Assembly: GCA_963971425.1 (NCBI GenBank)
Contig: OZ020514.1
Coordinates: 22,913,406-22,977,405, forward strand
Reading direction: 5' to 3'
Source of the DNA: Bryoerythrophyllum caledonicum
Taxonomy: Eukaryota > Streptophyta > Bryopsida > Pottiales > Pottiaceae
Length of the DNA: 64,000 nucleotides
A program made the translations under genes and the position numbers. Positions 22,691 to 32,960 of the stretch are shown here, in pieces; positions within the stretch are counted from its first letter, which is position 1; each line of letters starts with the position of its first letter. The notes under the pieces were generated by a model, which was given only the letters and a program-made list of their open reading frames with translations, searched no databases and was not told the DNA's origin.

Positions 22691-24665
22691 ATGGCTCAAC
22701 TGAGACCCGGAGTACCCCTTGACTCCGACCATCTAGAAGGTCCTGCTGGTCATCTCGATTGGTCCGAAAGATCGCGGAGTCCTCCAGCATTTCTTTGGTA
22801 TTATGAGATGCCAAGGACTGCTGGACGTTGCATGGGGCATCAAAGATGAGCAGTTGGTGACGGAGCTGATGGGAGCTCCGGCCAACAAGTATGATGGAAC
22901 GATCTAGGCCCATCCAAAAACATGGGGAGCGCCGGAGTGGCAAAACATCTACAACTTCAACGACAGAACGATGAAGATGGCGGAACGGAGGGACCAAATC
23001 TTGGAGCAAGAGTTCACTAGAGACGCAGACCCCAAGGATGGCTTTAGCGCCGAAGATTTGTGCCATGAAGATGCGCGAATCAAGGTTTGGTTTTTCAACC
23101 CTAAATTCCATCCGGAGAAGCCTAAGCGGGTCGTCTCCAAGTGATCAGCGACCTTCCTCGGAGCGTTGAGAGAGAAGCACTCGGTGGATTGGGCCTCTCT
23201 GATGAAGGGCATGGTTGACCAGATGGTCAAAAGCCTCTGGAAGGTAAAGAAATCTCAAAATTTTCTTCCCTCCTACATCGTCCACCTTTACACTCACCAC
23301 AAAGTGATGACGCCTCCAGAGCAAGACGCCTATGAAGAGCTCATGAGCATCCAAAATTATGGAGAAGTAGAGCCAGAGTCTGAAGGAGAGGAGGAAACAA
23401 AAGTTTGAGCACTACCTCCGGTCACCTATACCCAGAAGAGAAGCCAATCGGTGGATCAACGTCGGGTACTCCGGTGACTTTAGGAGGCTCCGCCTTTTCC
23501 ACCTGGGCTCCTGTTGGTGCTAATTTGGTTGCTTCTGGCCTCTCATGCGTCTCGTCCTGCTGGCTTGAACTGGATGGCTTGGGTTTCCTTTGATCATGGA
23601 GCTCCTCCTCCATGGGGTTTGGAGGGCTGCCATAATCAACCAATCGCCTGCGGATGGCCTAACAGTCATCGATTAGATCCGACAACATCTGGGAGTCGCG
23701 GGTCTACTTGTTATCGTCCCCTGGATTGAAGAGCTCAAGCACAACGCTCCGGCCATAGACATTGGAAGACCTACATGCTACGATCATTCAAAGTTAAGTC
23801 AAGCTCTTAGAACAGCTGGACCGAGCAGAGACGACGTTGGCCGAAGCACAAGCAATGCATAAGGAGGCGGAGGATCGTACAAATGCCTGGACCGACACTT
23901 GGGCAAAAGTCCAGACGATGCCTGACTTTCCAGTCCACACCTTCAACCGAAGTCTTCTCTTTCCAGAGCGACTAGAGAAGGAGGACTGGATGAACTGGGT
24001 GGAGATCATCCGCTTCTTCCATGATCACAGCCAGAAGATGGAGAAAACTTGGGTCCGGATACAAGAACAGGTGGAGAACATGTCTCCTGAAAGGCCGGAG
24101 ACTCGGGGCACCCAAGCATCGGATAATATGAGTACCGCAATGCGGATCACGACTACTCCGGACGAGGCAGGGCTTTCAAAAGTACACCCGGAGCCCTCCG
24201 AAAAGCTAAAGGAAGTTATGACGACTCAAAATCTCGCCTCTCCGATGAGCTGGAGTAACTACATCCTATCTAGTACAAGAATCTTGAAGGAGTTGGAGAA
24301 GATGATTCCAGAAGGACTCTCTCTAGGGACTTCTCCTTCCTTTTGGCTGACGTCTACCTCTCCAATTGCCCGCCGTTGGAAGACTATGCCATCAATGGGA
24401 AGACGTTTGTTGGAGGATCTTCCTAGCCCAAGTGCAAGCTTTTGGGGACTTCCTCGGAAGACTTGTTGGGACGGCTGTGGACTCACCAACGGAGGCGGTT
24501 CCGATGTCAGAGTTGCCACCAACAGCTCTCGGATCCGGATCCCGGAGCCAACAACCAAAAGCAATGCCTAGGGGAAATGACACCGGAAGGGTGGTGGAGG
24601 AGGATTCACTTAGGCGTAGGAGCCCTAGGCTCAAGAGTGTTCAGAACACCCCCTAGTCAGATCTA
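22691..24665 (+). pseudogene. Family-2 gene, copy 1
   Basis: Conserved blocks in order are LLDVAWGIKDEQLVTELMGA (about 22815-22880), ERRDQILEQEF with HEDARIKVWFFNPKFHPEKP (22980-23130, stop TGA at 23142), WKVKKSQNFLPSYIVHLYTH, then PEQDAYEELMSIQNYG, an acidic tail, and a long helical region (AEAQAMHKEAEDRTNAW, then DWMNWVEIIRFFHDHSQKME). The minus-strand copy (51866-50482 plus 43353-43170) has every block in the same order. The 23430-24665 part recurs at 60984-62110. The N-terminal half has the flavour of plant mobile-element capsid or gag-like proteins, which is weak inference. Several stops and shifts. Confidence 0.55.
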
Positions 24666-24849
24666 GCATTAGACATGTACTTTAAGGTTTAGGAAATGGT
24701 AAATATGGATCTTTGATATAAATTTTTTGGATCTAAACCTAAAATGATTGGACTCCTCAAGTGGTTGGAGCGGGACTGAAGCTCGTACACGATTTATGAC
24801 TATATAATGTTGCAAAGTATTACTGACATACTTTGTATCTGGGTACACT

Positions 24850-24868
24850 TTAGCTCGAGTCGAGCTAA
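24850..24868. repeat. PAL-B palindrome upstream of gene B
   Basis: TTAGCTCGAGTCGAGCTAA, perfect. It lies 75 bp before a possible acceptor (GTATGCGTGCAG, ends 24943) of the first gene B segment. Confidence 0.9.
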
Positions 24869-24943
24869 AGAGTAACCTCTCCATCTTATTTGGATGATCA
24901 ATTCAGCAATTTAATATTTGTGCTTGGTTTCGTATGCGTGCAG

Positions 24944-25405
24944 AAATGAGAGGGACAGGATGGTAACTCAGTTGCAGCACTTCTTCCAGCAAAAGCCCGT
25001 CGACCTTGATGATGACGATGGAGACGACAACAACCACTTGGATTGCTGAGGACTTCAAAGGACCCAACAATGACATTGAAGTGGATGCTTTTGTGGGCCC
25101 TCTGGACATATAATCTTGTGTTTGGTCAGACCTTTGCTGGTGATGTCATTGAACCCCAACACATCGACTACACGACCATGATAACTGATGTAGTCCACAA
25201 AGATAACGATCACATTAAGTTGTCTTGTGTGACAACCAATGTGTCCATACAGCCACATATGTTTACTATTGTAGTGAACAATGTTGTATCTTCCTTCCCT
25301 ATCGAGGATTGTGTGGAATCACTTAGGGCGTCCAAATTTGAAGATGTAGTGGCTCACGTCAACCACAAAATCTCACTTAGAAAATGGGAGACTAGTAGTG
25401 GTTAG
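24944..25405 (+). pseudogene. Gene B, N-terminal segment
   Basis: After a possible acceptor at 24943, an acidic stretch VDLDDDDGDDNNH is followed, in another frame, by 25043-25405. That frame contains GDVIEPQHIDYTTMITDVVH and then MFTIVVNNVVSSFPIEDCVE. No family was recognised. It occupies the place of the gene A N-terminus but is hardly alignable. Confidence 0.35.
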
Positions 25406-26378
25406 CCGCGGAAGAAAGGCTGTAGCCAATAAACTCCGCATCATTCTATCTAGGATGAATACCTTTGCTGCTCTAGAGAAGGCAAAGACAATCGCGGATA
25501 GACGCCCGATATCGATTTCGATAGTTTCGGAGGCCGAGACCGGTAGCCAGGAGTTGAGTCAAGCGTCGGTATCGGTTAGAACACTAGGCGCAAGAACAAG
25601 TTAAAGCACCGTACGCAACACGCTGTCTGCTTCCCCCGTCAAGAAGCGCTCAGCTGCCAAGAAGCCGGAGAGCTCTTCAAGGAAGAAGACCAAGCTCATA
25701 TCAGAGTAGGAGTTGGCCAATTCGATAGCCTCTACACTCTCGGAGCTCCCTCATGCGCTCGAGTACGGAGAGATAGTCAACTACACCAATGTCAAAGAGA
25801 TTTACCAAAAATTTTGGACGGAGTTTCAAGGCTTCTTCCTCGGAGACAGAGAGAAGAAGTTCAAGCTTGATGTGATGAGGCTGTTTAATGCACCCCCGGA
25901 GTGGACGATCCATGCATTTGAACCTAGGGGAATGGAGGAGTTGATGCATTATTACATCGAAATGCCAATTAAGACGCAGAAGTAGACTCTCTACGTCATG
26001 CCCAAGCTCGATGTTATGCCAACAAAGGTAGAGGACATCAGCAACTACGACTTCTTTGGCCAACATAGTGTTGCAGCGTCAAAGGCAATGATAAACGGCA
26101 ACGTCCCGGAGATAATAAGAAAGCACTTCCGAACCTAGCAGTGTTTCATTGTCTGGATGGAGGATCTGGAGAAGCTGAGGAAGATTTCTGCGTATTATAA
26201 TCGCGTGAATCACTTGCTCCAGTTCAAGTCGACTTGGGCAACCAATATCCTCGGCTCTTGTGCTTTGTGGATTCAAGCTGGGAGACCAATGCCAAAGCAC
26301 TCCGCCGCGGGCATTCACGGGTCTCACAAGTCAAGTCGAAGAACGGCAGTGGAGGTTGCAAATGACAAGAAATTTGAG
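25398..26378 (+). pseudogene. Gene B, ParB-like segment
   Basis: One frame with four stops runs to the donor GAG|GTATGG at 26379. Blocks are a basic linker KKRSAAKKPESSSRKKTK, then ALEYGEIVNYTNVKEIYQKF, the ParB-like box FFGQHSVAASKAM, IVWMEDLEKLRKISAYYN and WATNILGSCALWIQAGRPMP. Blocks from YTNVKEIYQKF onward align with gene A without large gaps. The GQHS..AS box resembles the catalytic or NTP-binding G-H-R box of ParB/Srx folds, with Ser for Arg. Confidence 0.5.
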
Positions 26379-26407
26379 GTATGGAAATCAAACCAAACTC
26401 AGGCACG

Positions 26408-26523
26408 TTAGCTCGAGTCGAGCTAACGTGTAAGTATGTGATGTATCTGTTTAGTATTGTATACAGATTCAAATTGATTATCTTGTATACTCTGAGGTTG
26501 CAAGTTAACTTGACTCGAGCTTA
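26408..26523. repeat. Two PAL-B palindromes in a gene B intron
   Basis: Copies at 26408-26426 (TTAGCTCGAGTCGAGCTAA, perfect) and 26505-26523 (degenerate, TTAACTTGACTCGAGCTTA). The first starts 29 bp after the donor at 26379, in the intron homologous to the one holding PAL-A at 5264. Confidence 0.85.
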
Positions 26524-26609
26524 CTTCCAATAATCGAACACTACTTGATTTGAGAATCTTCTACCCTAATGATATACTTATTCGACCCCATTTTTGTTTT
26601 GTGCAACCA

Positions 26610-27536
26610 TTTCTTAAAGCGGTTTGTGAGCGCTTCACAATGATCGACGTTGCGAAGAGTCAGCCAAAGCTCAAGAAAGGCGGAAAGGCAAAGGGGCTCT
26701 TGATTACGAACGAGGTGAAGATCATCATTGCGCCCGATGAGACCTTCAAGCTCTGGTCAGATGTCATCTCCTCGGCGGCGCACGGCGACCTCATCAACGA
26801 CAATTTGACTTCAATGCCCTTGGCGAAGTTGAAGGACGCCAAGTCTTGGGTCCTGGAGAAGGATGGGATGCTGTCGCACGAGTTCTTTAAGTTTCTCGGC
26901 AACATGACCGAGGGCGATCATGCGAAAATGTGTAAGAACATTCTGAATCGATCAAGGCCATCGCAAAAATTGCCTTACCCTAAGGTGGTTGTGAAGCAGC
27001 CGAATTCTGTGGTGGAGGATTGCTACACTGCCCGGGACTTGGTCGATCAGAGGAAGAGGAAGGAGGTCGCTCAAATGAAGCTACAAGTGATCAAGCCGGA
27101 GCTGGGCCTCTTCAACAGCACATGAGCGTACAATCGAGCCAACTGGCGGAAGTTCAAGAAGGACAACAACGTTAGCAAGGCTTCAAAGAGTGCCCTCTTG
27201 GATTGGGATGCACCATATTCATACTACGCCAATACGAGGCAAACGCAATTTTGCAACTGCAAATGTGAAGATCTCTCTCCGTATGCAAAGGAGTTCTTCA
27301 GAGTCTTCCTTGATGTGCGGTCGTAGTACGTTCCACTAGAGAGGGCCTTGCACTTTTGTTCGTACAAGGCGTTGACAAATTCGCTCGGGACATGGCCCTC
27401 GGATTCATGACGCAACCTAGGCTGCAAAGTGAAGCTCGGCATCATCGACTTCCGGAACATCCCTAGTTTCTTTGGGATGGCAAGGTCGTCGTTGGAAAAG
27501 CCCTTCTTCGATGAGTGCATGACGATGTTTGCATAA
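26610..27536 (+). pseudogene. Gene B, methyltransferase-like segment (first half)
   Basis: The frame starts near AVCERFTMIDVAKSQP and shares with gene A the block TNEVKIIIAPDETFKLWSDV, the HEFFKFLGNMTEGD block and the RDLVDQRKRK box. LLDWDAPYSYY (27195-27225) resembles motif IV of N6/N4 amino-methyltransferases. The segment ends with LGIIDFRNIPSFFGM and KPFFDECMTMF at TAA 27534. Stops TGA 27123, TAG near 27327 and TGA near 27408 break it. The order motif IV first, motif I-like block in the next exon, fits a beta-class methylase. Confidence 0.5.
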
Positions 27537-27544
27537 AAAGTACA

Positions 27545-28402
27545 GCCCCCACTCATCTGTGAAGCACTGTAGTAATTGAGACCTTTTATTATATTACCAT
27601 TTGTCAAATCCTTTCTGATGGTAAATAACGAGTGATGTGACGAATTATGAAAACCATAAAGTGATAATTACAATTAGTCTTGTATGACTGTTGTAATTCC
27701 CCTAGGTCTAAAACTGAGATGAGTGGATAGAGGGTGAGGTAAAATGCATACAATTATACTATTTGTCTGATAGAATTGCCGAGTGAAATTAAGTCTATAA
27801 TGTGTGAAATAAGGATTGATCACCCTTAGTCATTTAATTATAAGGCAATAATAATTTTTCCCAAAAGCAATTTATGTCATTGTAGTATGAATTGAAGCAT
27901 TAAAAGATCATGTGGGTGAAGCATGACAAATAGTGAAGGTAAATTGAGAAGAAAAGAATTGCTAAAAGAGAGAGCAATGGTGAAGATGGAAGAGTAAGAC
28001 CAAAGAGCGAAGAGTGGGCCGAGAGAGTCTTGAGAGTTTATATTAAATGACCATGTTGTCATAAGTTGGGCTGGATGCCTTTTAAATTAAAGTTTGACCA
28101 AGTGGCCATTAAGTCAAGCTAAAGAAAAAGAGATTGTTTGTATGTGTCATGAGATTGACAACATAAAACAAGACCATTTGCCATGAGGAAGTATTAGTGA
28201 GAGAACACATAGATTTGATAGCAGAGGGTTATCAATAACAACAATTATAATGAGATATAATGGTTGGGATTGGTTATGATGCATTGATTAACATGTGACC
28301 TTATTTATTAAAACGATAGACTCAACTAAGCCTCCCTAAGACCCCCACTAGGAAATTATCTTGGATTTATTTATATTTACAAGACAAATTTTCCCTCTAC
28401 AG
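27545..28402. other. Long AT-rich gene B intron
   Basis: No coding signal. It occupies the place where gene A carries the GC-rich repeat element (6279-8705). It ends in a polypyrimidine-rich acceptor TTTTCCCTCTACAG at 28402. Confidence 0.55.
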
Positions 28403-28725
28403 ATGTGCTGCAGTCAACGTATCTTCCCTCCGAGAACGAGCCCTTGGGGGGATTTGCCCCAAAGAGCAATAACGCTCTCGACCCTATTAGCCTCCTCTTC
28501 CTCTTCAAGAAAGAGCTCACGCAGATCCAGGCCATGAAGAAGACCTACGCATTTCCGAAGCATGTGTTGCACACAAAGCTTCGCAAGTACAACGAGCTGG
28601 TGTACCCGATGAACATGAACGAGCTGAGGATGGAGTTCTTCATCAAGGTCCTGGAACTCTTTTGCAAGAGGAGAGAGACAGTTGTGCAACTGTTTGGCAG
28701 GACGAAATTACTAACAGCGAGTGTA
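28403..28725 (+). pseudogene. Gene B, methyltransferase-like segment (second half)
   Basis: A clean exon between acceptor AG (28402) and donor GTA|GTAAGT (28726), open in one frame without stops. It reads VLQSTYLPSENEPLGGF, PKHVLHTKLRKYNELVYPMN, NELRMEFFIKVLELFCKRR and VVQLFGRTKLLTASV. The last block is where a beta-class methylase would carry motif I (F-x-G-x-G), here FGRTK. Gene A has the homologous exon at 8710-9134. This is the best preserved exon of the family. Confidence 0.6.
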
Positions 28726-28742
28726 GTAAGTTTTCCTGCAGT

Positions 28743-28979
28743 TTAGCTCGAGTCGAGCTAAATTGTTGATACCTTCTTGACTTGTGTATGGATTGATTCA
28801 TAGAAGTCGTTCTTGTACTATTTAGAGTAGCACTTTAGCTGGAGTCGAGTTAAAGTGCTGGATTAGACTTGTTAACTTTTGTATAGGTGTTAACAATCGC
28901 GTCGTATCCTTCAAAAATTAAATAGCTGACTTTTAGTATCTGTATTCTTTTGCATTCACTTCAGGTCAAATCGAGCTAA
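28743..28979. repeat. Three PAL-B palindromes in one gene B intron
   Basis: Copies at 28743-28761 (perfect TTAGCTCGAGTCGAGCTAA), 28835-28853 (two mismatches, arms extended to CACT..AGTG at 28831-28857) and about 28960-28979 (degenerate, again flanked by CACT and AGTG). The first starts 17 bp after the donor at 28726. Confidence 0.85.
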
Positions 28980-29010
28980 AGTGTAACTTCTCTAATCCAT
29001 TGGTGTCCAG

Positions 29011-29716
29011 ATGTTGGATTTGGAGGCATTCTGCATCTCCCACGACACTGATGAGTCGGACCTCGACGACGCTACTGAGGTTGCGTTGACATTGGATTGG
29101 TCCGATGTCGTCGTTGGTGCATATCACGTCAAGAGGGAGATCTTCTCCGAGCTTGGCAAGGCCGTTGCCAAGGGGAAGGGAAAAACAAGTGTTGACCTCG
29201 TCAATGGAGAGGAGGATGTGGACCCGAGCCCCTTGAGTGTGTGCCCAAGCTCGAGCACGGCCACTGCGGATGATGAATTTCCTGACGACTTCGATGACGC
29301 CACTCCGCTGGAGTTTCGAAGTGGCCCTCGATCTGAAGTTGGAGACATAATCGATTCCTCGCGGCAGCGACTCGAGTTCTGAGAGTTGGATTCGCGGGAT
29401 ATTTTCGACAAGCCTCATTCAGCTCCCACCTTGGGCGGGTCATCTGTTCGGCCTGCGGCTAAGAAGGGGAAGGTCGCTAACGCGAGCGGCCGCTCTCTGT
29501 TGGCTTTGGCGAGGAGCGCTTAGGACAATAGCAGGTTGATCACCCTCAAGAAGAAGCTTGAAGAGGAGGCCACCTTGCGGAAGTTGATGGGGCAGCGGCT
29601 GGCGAAGCGTGACGAGGAGTTTAGGAGCCTGCAGCTCAGGCGTGAAAGAGATGAAGATGGACGAAGAGCAAAGGCATGCCGACATGATGCTCATGCTAGA
29701 GAGATTCATGACGGCT
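29011..29716 (+). pseudogene. Gene B, acidic linker and coiled-coil exon
   Basis: It begins after TTGGTGTCCAG. An acidic linker (SDLDDATEVALTLDWSDVV, then DDEFPDDFDDATP) leads to stop TGA 29380. The same frame resumes with PAAKKGKVANASGRSLLAL, a second stop at 29521, and a charged helix LKKKLEEEATLRKLMGQRLA reading as coiled coil. It matches the organisation, not the exact sequence, of gene A 9365-10987. Confidence 0.45.
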
Positions 29717-30054
29717 AAGTTGCCAACTGTCGCCACGACACCACCCGTAGTTAATGCTGCAATCTTCCGGCCTCTCCTCCCAGCGGCAGAAGGGACTGGG
29801 AGTCTGTCCCGCAATTAACACCTGTCGTCTCTGGCGGGTTCCTCCCTTGTCTCTATGGGGGCTTAATTGCTTCTTGTTCCTCCATTCTCGTCAAACCGCC
29901 CCTCTTCCCCTCCGAAGTCGCCCGCTCGGTCGTTATGTGTCGAAGATGTCCCCAGCTCATCGTCAGGTTAGTGTAATGTAGTTGCGAGTGTATAGAGGCA
30001 GAACATTTTGTAAATGTACAAGTTTGTACTCCAATTTATTTGTTAATGTTACAG

Positions 30055-30443
30055 TGCTCAGCGAGCATTTCAGCTCGACTTGACCTAAACTGCTTGACAC
30101 TTGACAACTCTGCCTTGTATCAGTGTCCTATGTGTGCATCAGCTGATAGTTTGAAGTTGTTGAATTTTCTAGATCTATGTATCGGTGATGACGCGATCGC
30201 TCACCCGGTCATAGATGAGGTCGTCCAGACTGCAGTCCCAGTTATAGAAGAGGTCGTCCAAGCTACCGCCGTGCTTGTAGAAGAGATCAATTTTGATTTT
30301 GCTGTCCCAGAGCCACCTCTTTTTGTTGCGGAACCGGGCCCCGAAATGGTTGGGAGACACTTGGAACCCCTTGGCAACCTGTAGGGTTCGTTGGGATCAA
30401 TGGGAGTCTGAGACAAGTTCCTCCAAGATGATGAAGTTCTTGA
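30055..30443 (+). pseudogene. Gene B, acidic exon before the HAD segment
   Basis: Begins after GTTACAG, holds a degenerate PAL-B at 30069-30088, and encodes an acidic repeat-like run (VIDEVVQTAVPVIEEVVQAT) with a stop at 30382. A possible donor is GAG|GTATTC at 30444. Gene A has a comparable acidic stretch (SEECDIEACVVDVHVV) just after its stop at 10846. Confidence 0.4.
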
Positions 30444-30661
30444 GGTATTCTTCTAACACTTTTTACACTCCACTCTCCTCCATGACGCTCCCCCCCGTTT
30501 GCCTCTTTCGTTCTACGTTTTGTTGACGAGTTGTTGTTAATGAATCTGTCGTAATATTGTTTGTTCTCCTGTCGTTTCCAACCACGTCTACGAGGCATCA
30601 ATAAGTGGTGCCAGTAAACTAGAAGAAATACCTAGAGTCCTATCAGATCTCCAGGGCAGGT

Positions 30662-31314
30662 GGTTGAATGTTGTGCTGGACCTCAATGGGATTCTCTGCA
30701 CGAGTGAGCCTGCGTGGCAGGCTAGGGGACTCAGGAACTCTGACTCGTCCATACACTCGGCTTCGTTGCCGATCGAAGTAGGCCCTAATATAGTCCGACA
30801 GCGCCCAAATTGTGCTCAATTCCTAACAAAGTTGTCTAAGTTTGCCATCATCACGATCTGGAATTCGACGATGACATCTACAACCTCGCAGATATGTAAA
30901 TATCTTTTTCAACATTGTCCTTCGTACCCTCTCAGGATCTTTGGTCAGGAGAATTGCAATAGGGTTCCCGAGCGTAGAGTCAGTACCAGAACAATCTACA
31001 TGAAGGAATTTGGCACTCAAAATGACATCTTTTTGAAGACGTTATTAAACCATCTCTTCAATAGGTTGGATCGTGAGCATACTCTGGCAAATATGTTTGT
31101 CATTGAGGATAGCCCGATTAAGCACATGCTCAATTTGCTAAAGAAAATACTTTTACTTCCATCATGGTCGCACAATCATGATGACGCAAGAGAGGATCCA
31201 GTACTGCTGAAGGAATTGCTGTCATATCTCTCTGACCTTCATCTATTTCCGGGTGGTCTAGCGCAGTATCGGGCCAAACATCCCTCGAGTCGGGAAATGT
31301 TCTATAACGATTAG
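30662..31314 (+). pseudogene. Gene B, FCP1-like HAD phosphatase segment
   Basis: This is open for 216 codons after the acceptor-like ATCTCCAG. HAD motif I is LDLNGIL (Asp at 30679-30681, and Asn rather than Asp two residues on). The motif II region is IITIWNSTM. The YMKEFGTQNDIFLKTL block is followed by motif III FVIEDSPIKHML near 31096. The order and spacing fit FCP1/NLI-interacting-factor phosphatases, which dephosphorylate phosphoproteins such as the RNA polymerase II C-terminal tail. The D-to-N change would remove the general acid, so the domain may be a binding module. The end GGLAQYRAKHPSSREMFYND is shared with gene A. Confidence 0.65.
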
Positions 31315-31412
31315 AAGACGTGTGGTCAGTTTGCGAGTATCTCGAACGCAATCCAAGCGTCTCAGAATCTCCGCTCTTAATGCCGCTAGGAACGCTTAGA
31401 TCTCAATTACAC

Positions 31413-31432
31413 TTTCGGTCGGATAGAGCTAA
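31413..31432. repeat. Degenerate PAL-B palindrome
   Basis: TTTCGGTCGGATAGAGCTAA keeps the right arm GAGCTAA and parts of the core. It lies 98 bp after the HAD frame of gene B. Weak on its own, supported by its neighbours. Confidence 0.45.
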
Positions 31433-31796
31433 ACTGTATCAATTGACTGCAGCTCTATTTTGCAAAATTTGTTGGATCATTTTTTGTGTATATATTTTTT
31501 TTGATAAATGAAACCGAGATGTTTCACCACTTTGTCTGTTGTGCGGATTGGATATCTACTGCTGATGGAATGTTGTCCTGTTTTGTATGATTGGAATATT
31601 CATCTATTGTTCTGAGGTATGTGAGCATCACTTTGGTTGAAAATTCTACAGGACTGTGATTGTTAGGCGTCCGTATATTCCTTGCTGGGCCTAGAGGAGT
31701 TCGACCTTTCCCTTCGGAGTAAAGGGCTTTTGTTGCACTCTGCTGCAACCGCGCAGCCAACCATGGACTATTCGACCATGGTAGTGGACGACGAAG

Positions 31797-32075
31797 TTGT
31801 TGAAAGCTCTATTTCGCAGGAGCCAATTCATGATAGGATCAACTCCATTTCGCCCACAGTGGCCTCGTTTAGTTCCAAGGTCTCAGCGTCTAAATCCAGA
31901 TAATTGTACTCCTGCAAAGTATATTCTTTATGACGGTTTAAGGAATGCTACTTACCCACGCTCGCTCACGGTGCGTGTTATGCTCACCGAAACCCTAAAT
32001 CCTAAATACTGCTGGAAACAAATGCTCTCCTTCAGCTCCCACTCGCCGACACTCGCTGCCCAAATCAAGCACTGA
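31797..32075 (+). pseudogene. Gene B, post-HAD segment
   Basis: RSQRLNPDNCTPAKYILYDG and then LRNATYPRSLTVRV match the gene A block at 12010-12140. Unknown function. A long spacer (31433-31796) with no conserved coding separates it from the HAD segment. Confidence 0.45.
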
Positions 32076-32208
32076 CGAGGTGCATAGGCGGGGTTTGCAG
32101 CGTCTTCTAGACAGTCCATTAATGCAAGAGAATGGCGCAACATGGACTAGGCAATGTCAGAGGGCTTTTTTGAAGATGCGTATAGAGGCTTGTGGAGGAA
32201 CTCCTTAG
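32068..32208 (+). pseudogene. Gene B, C-terminal exon
   Basis: This has 46 codons plus stop: STDEVHRRGLQRLLDSPLMQ, then ENGATWTRQCQRAFLKMRIE and ACGGTP before TAG (32206-32208). It has no internal stop, unlike gene A. The identical termination point in both genes fixes the 3' end of the family. Confidence 0.65.
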
Positions 32209-32219
32209 ACCATTTAGTT

Positions 32220-32955
32220 AGTGATAGGACGATGGTGTTTTGCCTCGGGGTAAATGAGCGTTGTGTGTGACTTTTTTCATGAAGTTTTGATTAAAGCTTG
32301 GATTAATGGTATATGCTTATTTTACCGTTATCATTTTTTGGACATTCAGCTAATTTGGTCCATCCATGAAATGAAATATAGTATTCTTGGTACATTGTCT
32401 TTATGCTTTGCACCTACAAATGTCTAACATATTGATACTTCAAAGATCATATGATTTCAAAGTCATGGAAATCTCCCAATATAACGAATATGGTGTTAAT
32501 TGCTTATCATTCAGCTAAAACAAATTGAAGTTTGATCTAAATGATTGATATACTCCAACATCGACTCATGTACGTTGAATGTGATTCTGTAATATCCAGA
32601 TAACCATCATAGCTTACCTCTACTGCTATAGTGTAGAAATAACAGTGTAAATAGAAACAAAAAACAAGTAATCCATGACTTCATATTGGCCTCAATTCCC
32701 AAAATCTTTGTCAGCCACTACATCGAGATATTGTAGCACATCGTGATGATTTTTTTTGCGTCGACATGACAAAGGTGGGGACCTTTTGTCGACAATATTT
32801 CCGCATATTTCTAAGGTAGACTCGAAGACAACATATAGAACGTGAAGATTGTGGTATTCCTACTCCCCTGACGTTGCAATGAAACATAGAGGCATTAGAA
32901 TTCCACTAAATATTGATGATTAGCATTTTCTCCATCACAAGTGGAATTTTAAATG
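32220..32955. other. AT-rich spacer
   Basis: No coding signal. It parallels the sequence after gene A: GTTTTGCCTCGGG..AAATGA at 32245 resembles GTTTTACCTTGGGACAAATGA at 12713, and further short matches follow. So the A/B duplication extends a few hundred bases past the stop codon. Confidence 0.5.
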
Positions 32956-32960
32956 GAAAC

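Larger units (their letters stand above)
24944..32208 (+). pseudogene. Gene B: paralogue of gene A
   Basis: This is the overall extent. It has the same order of domains as gene A and the same strand, about 20 kb downstream, so the pair looks like an old dispersed or tandem duplication. Gene B keeps a better HAD segment and a methylase-like motif IV (DAPY at 27207-27218), but has stops in the ParB-like segment (25602, 25707, 25983, 26136), in the methylase-like segment (27123 and two more) and in the linker (29380, 29521). Splice-like sites are at 26379 (GTATGG), 28402 (AG), 28726 (GTAAGT) and 29010 (AG). Confidence 0.65.

Noticed and set aside
23794..24634. Minus-strand frames opposite family-2 copy 1
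   Set aside because: The plus strand aligns with two other copies at protein level, and the minus frames do not.
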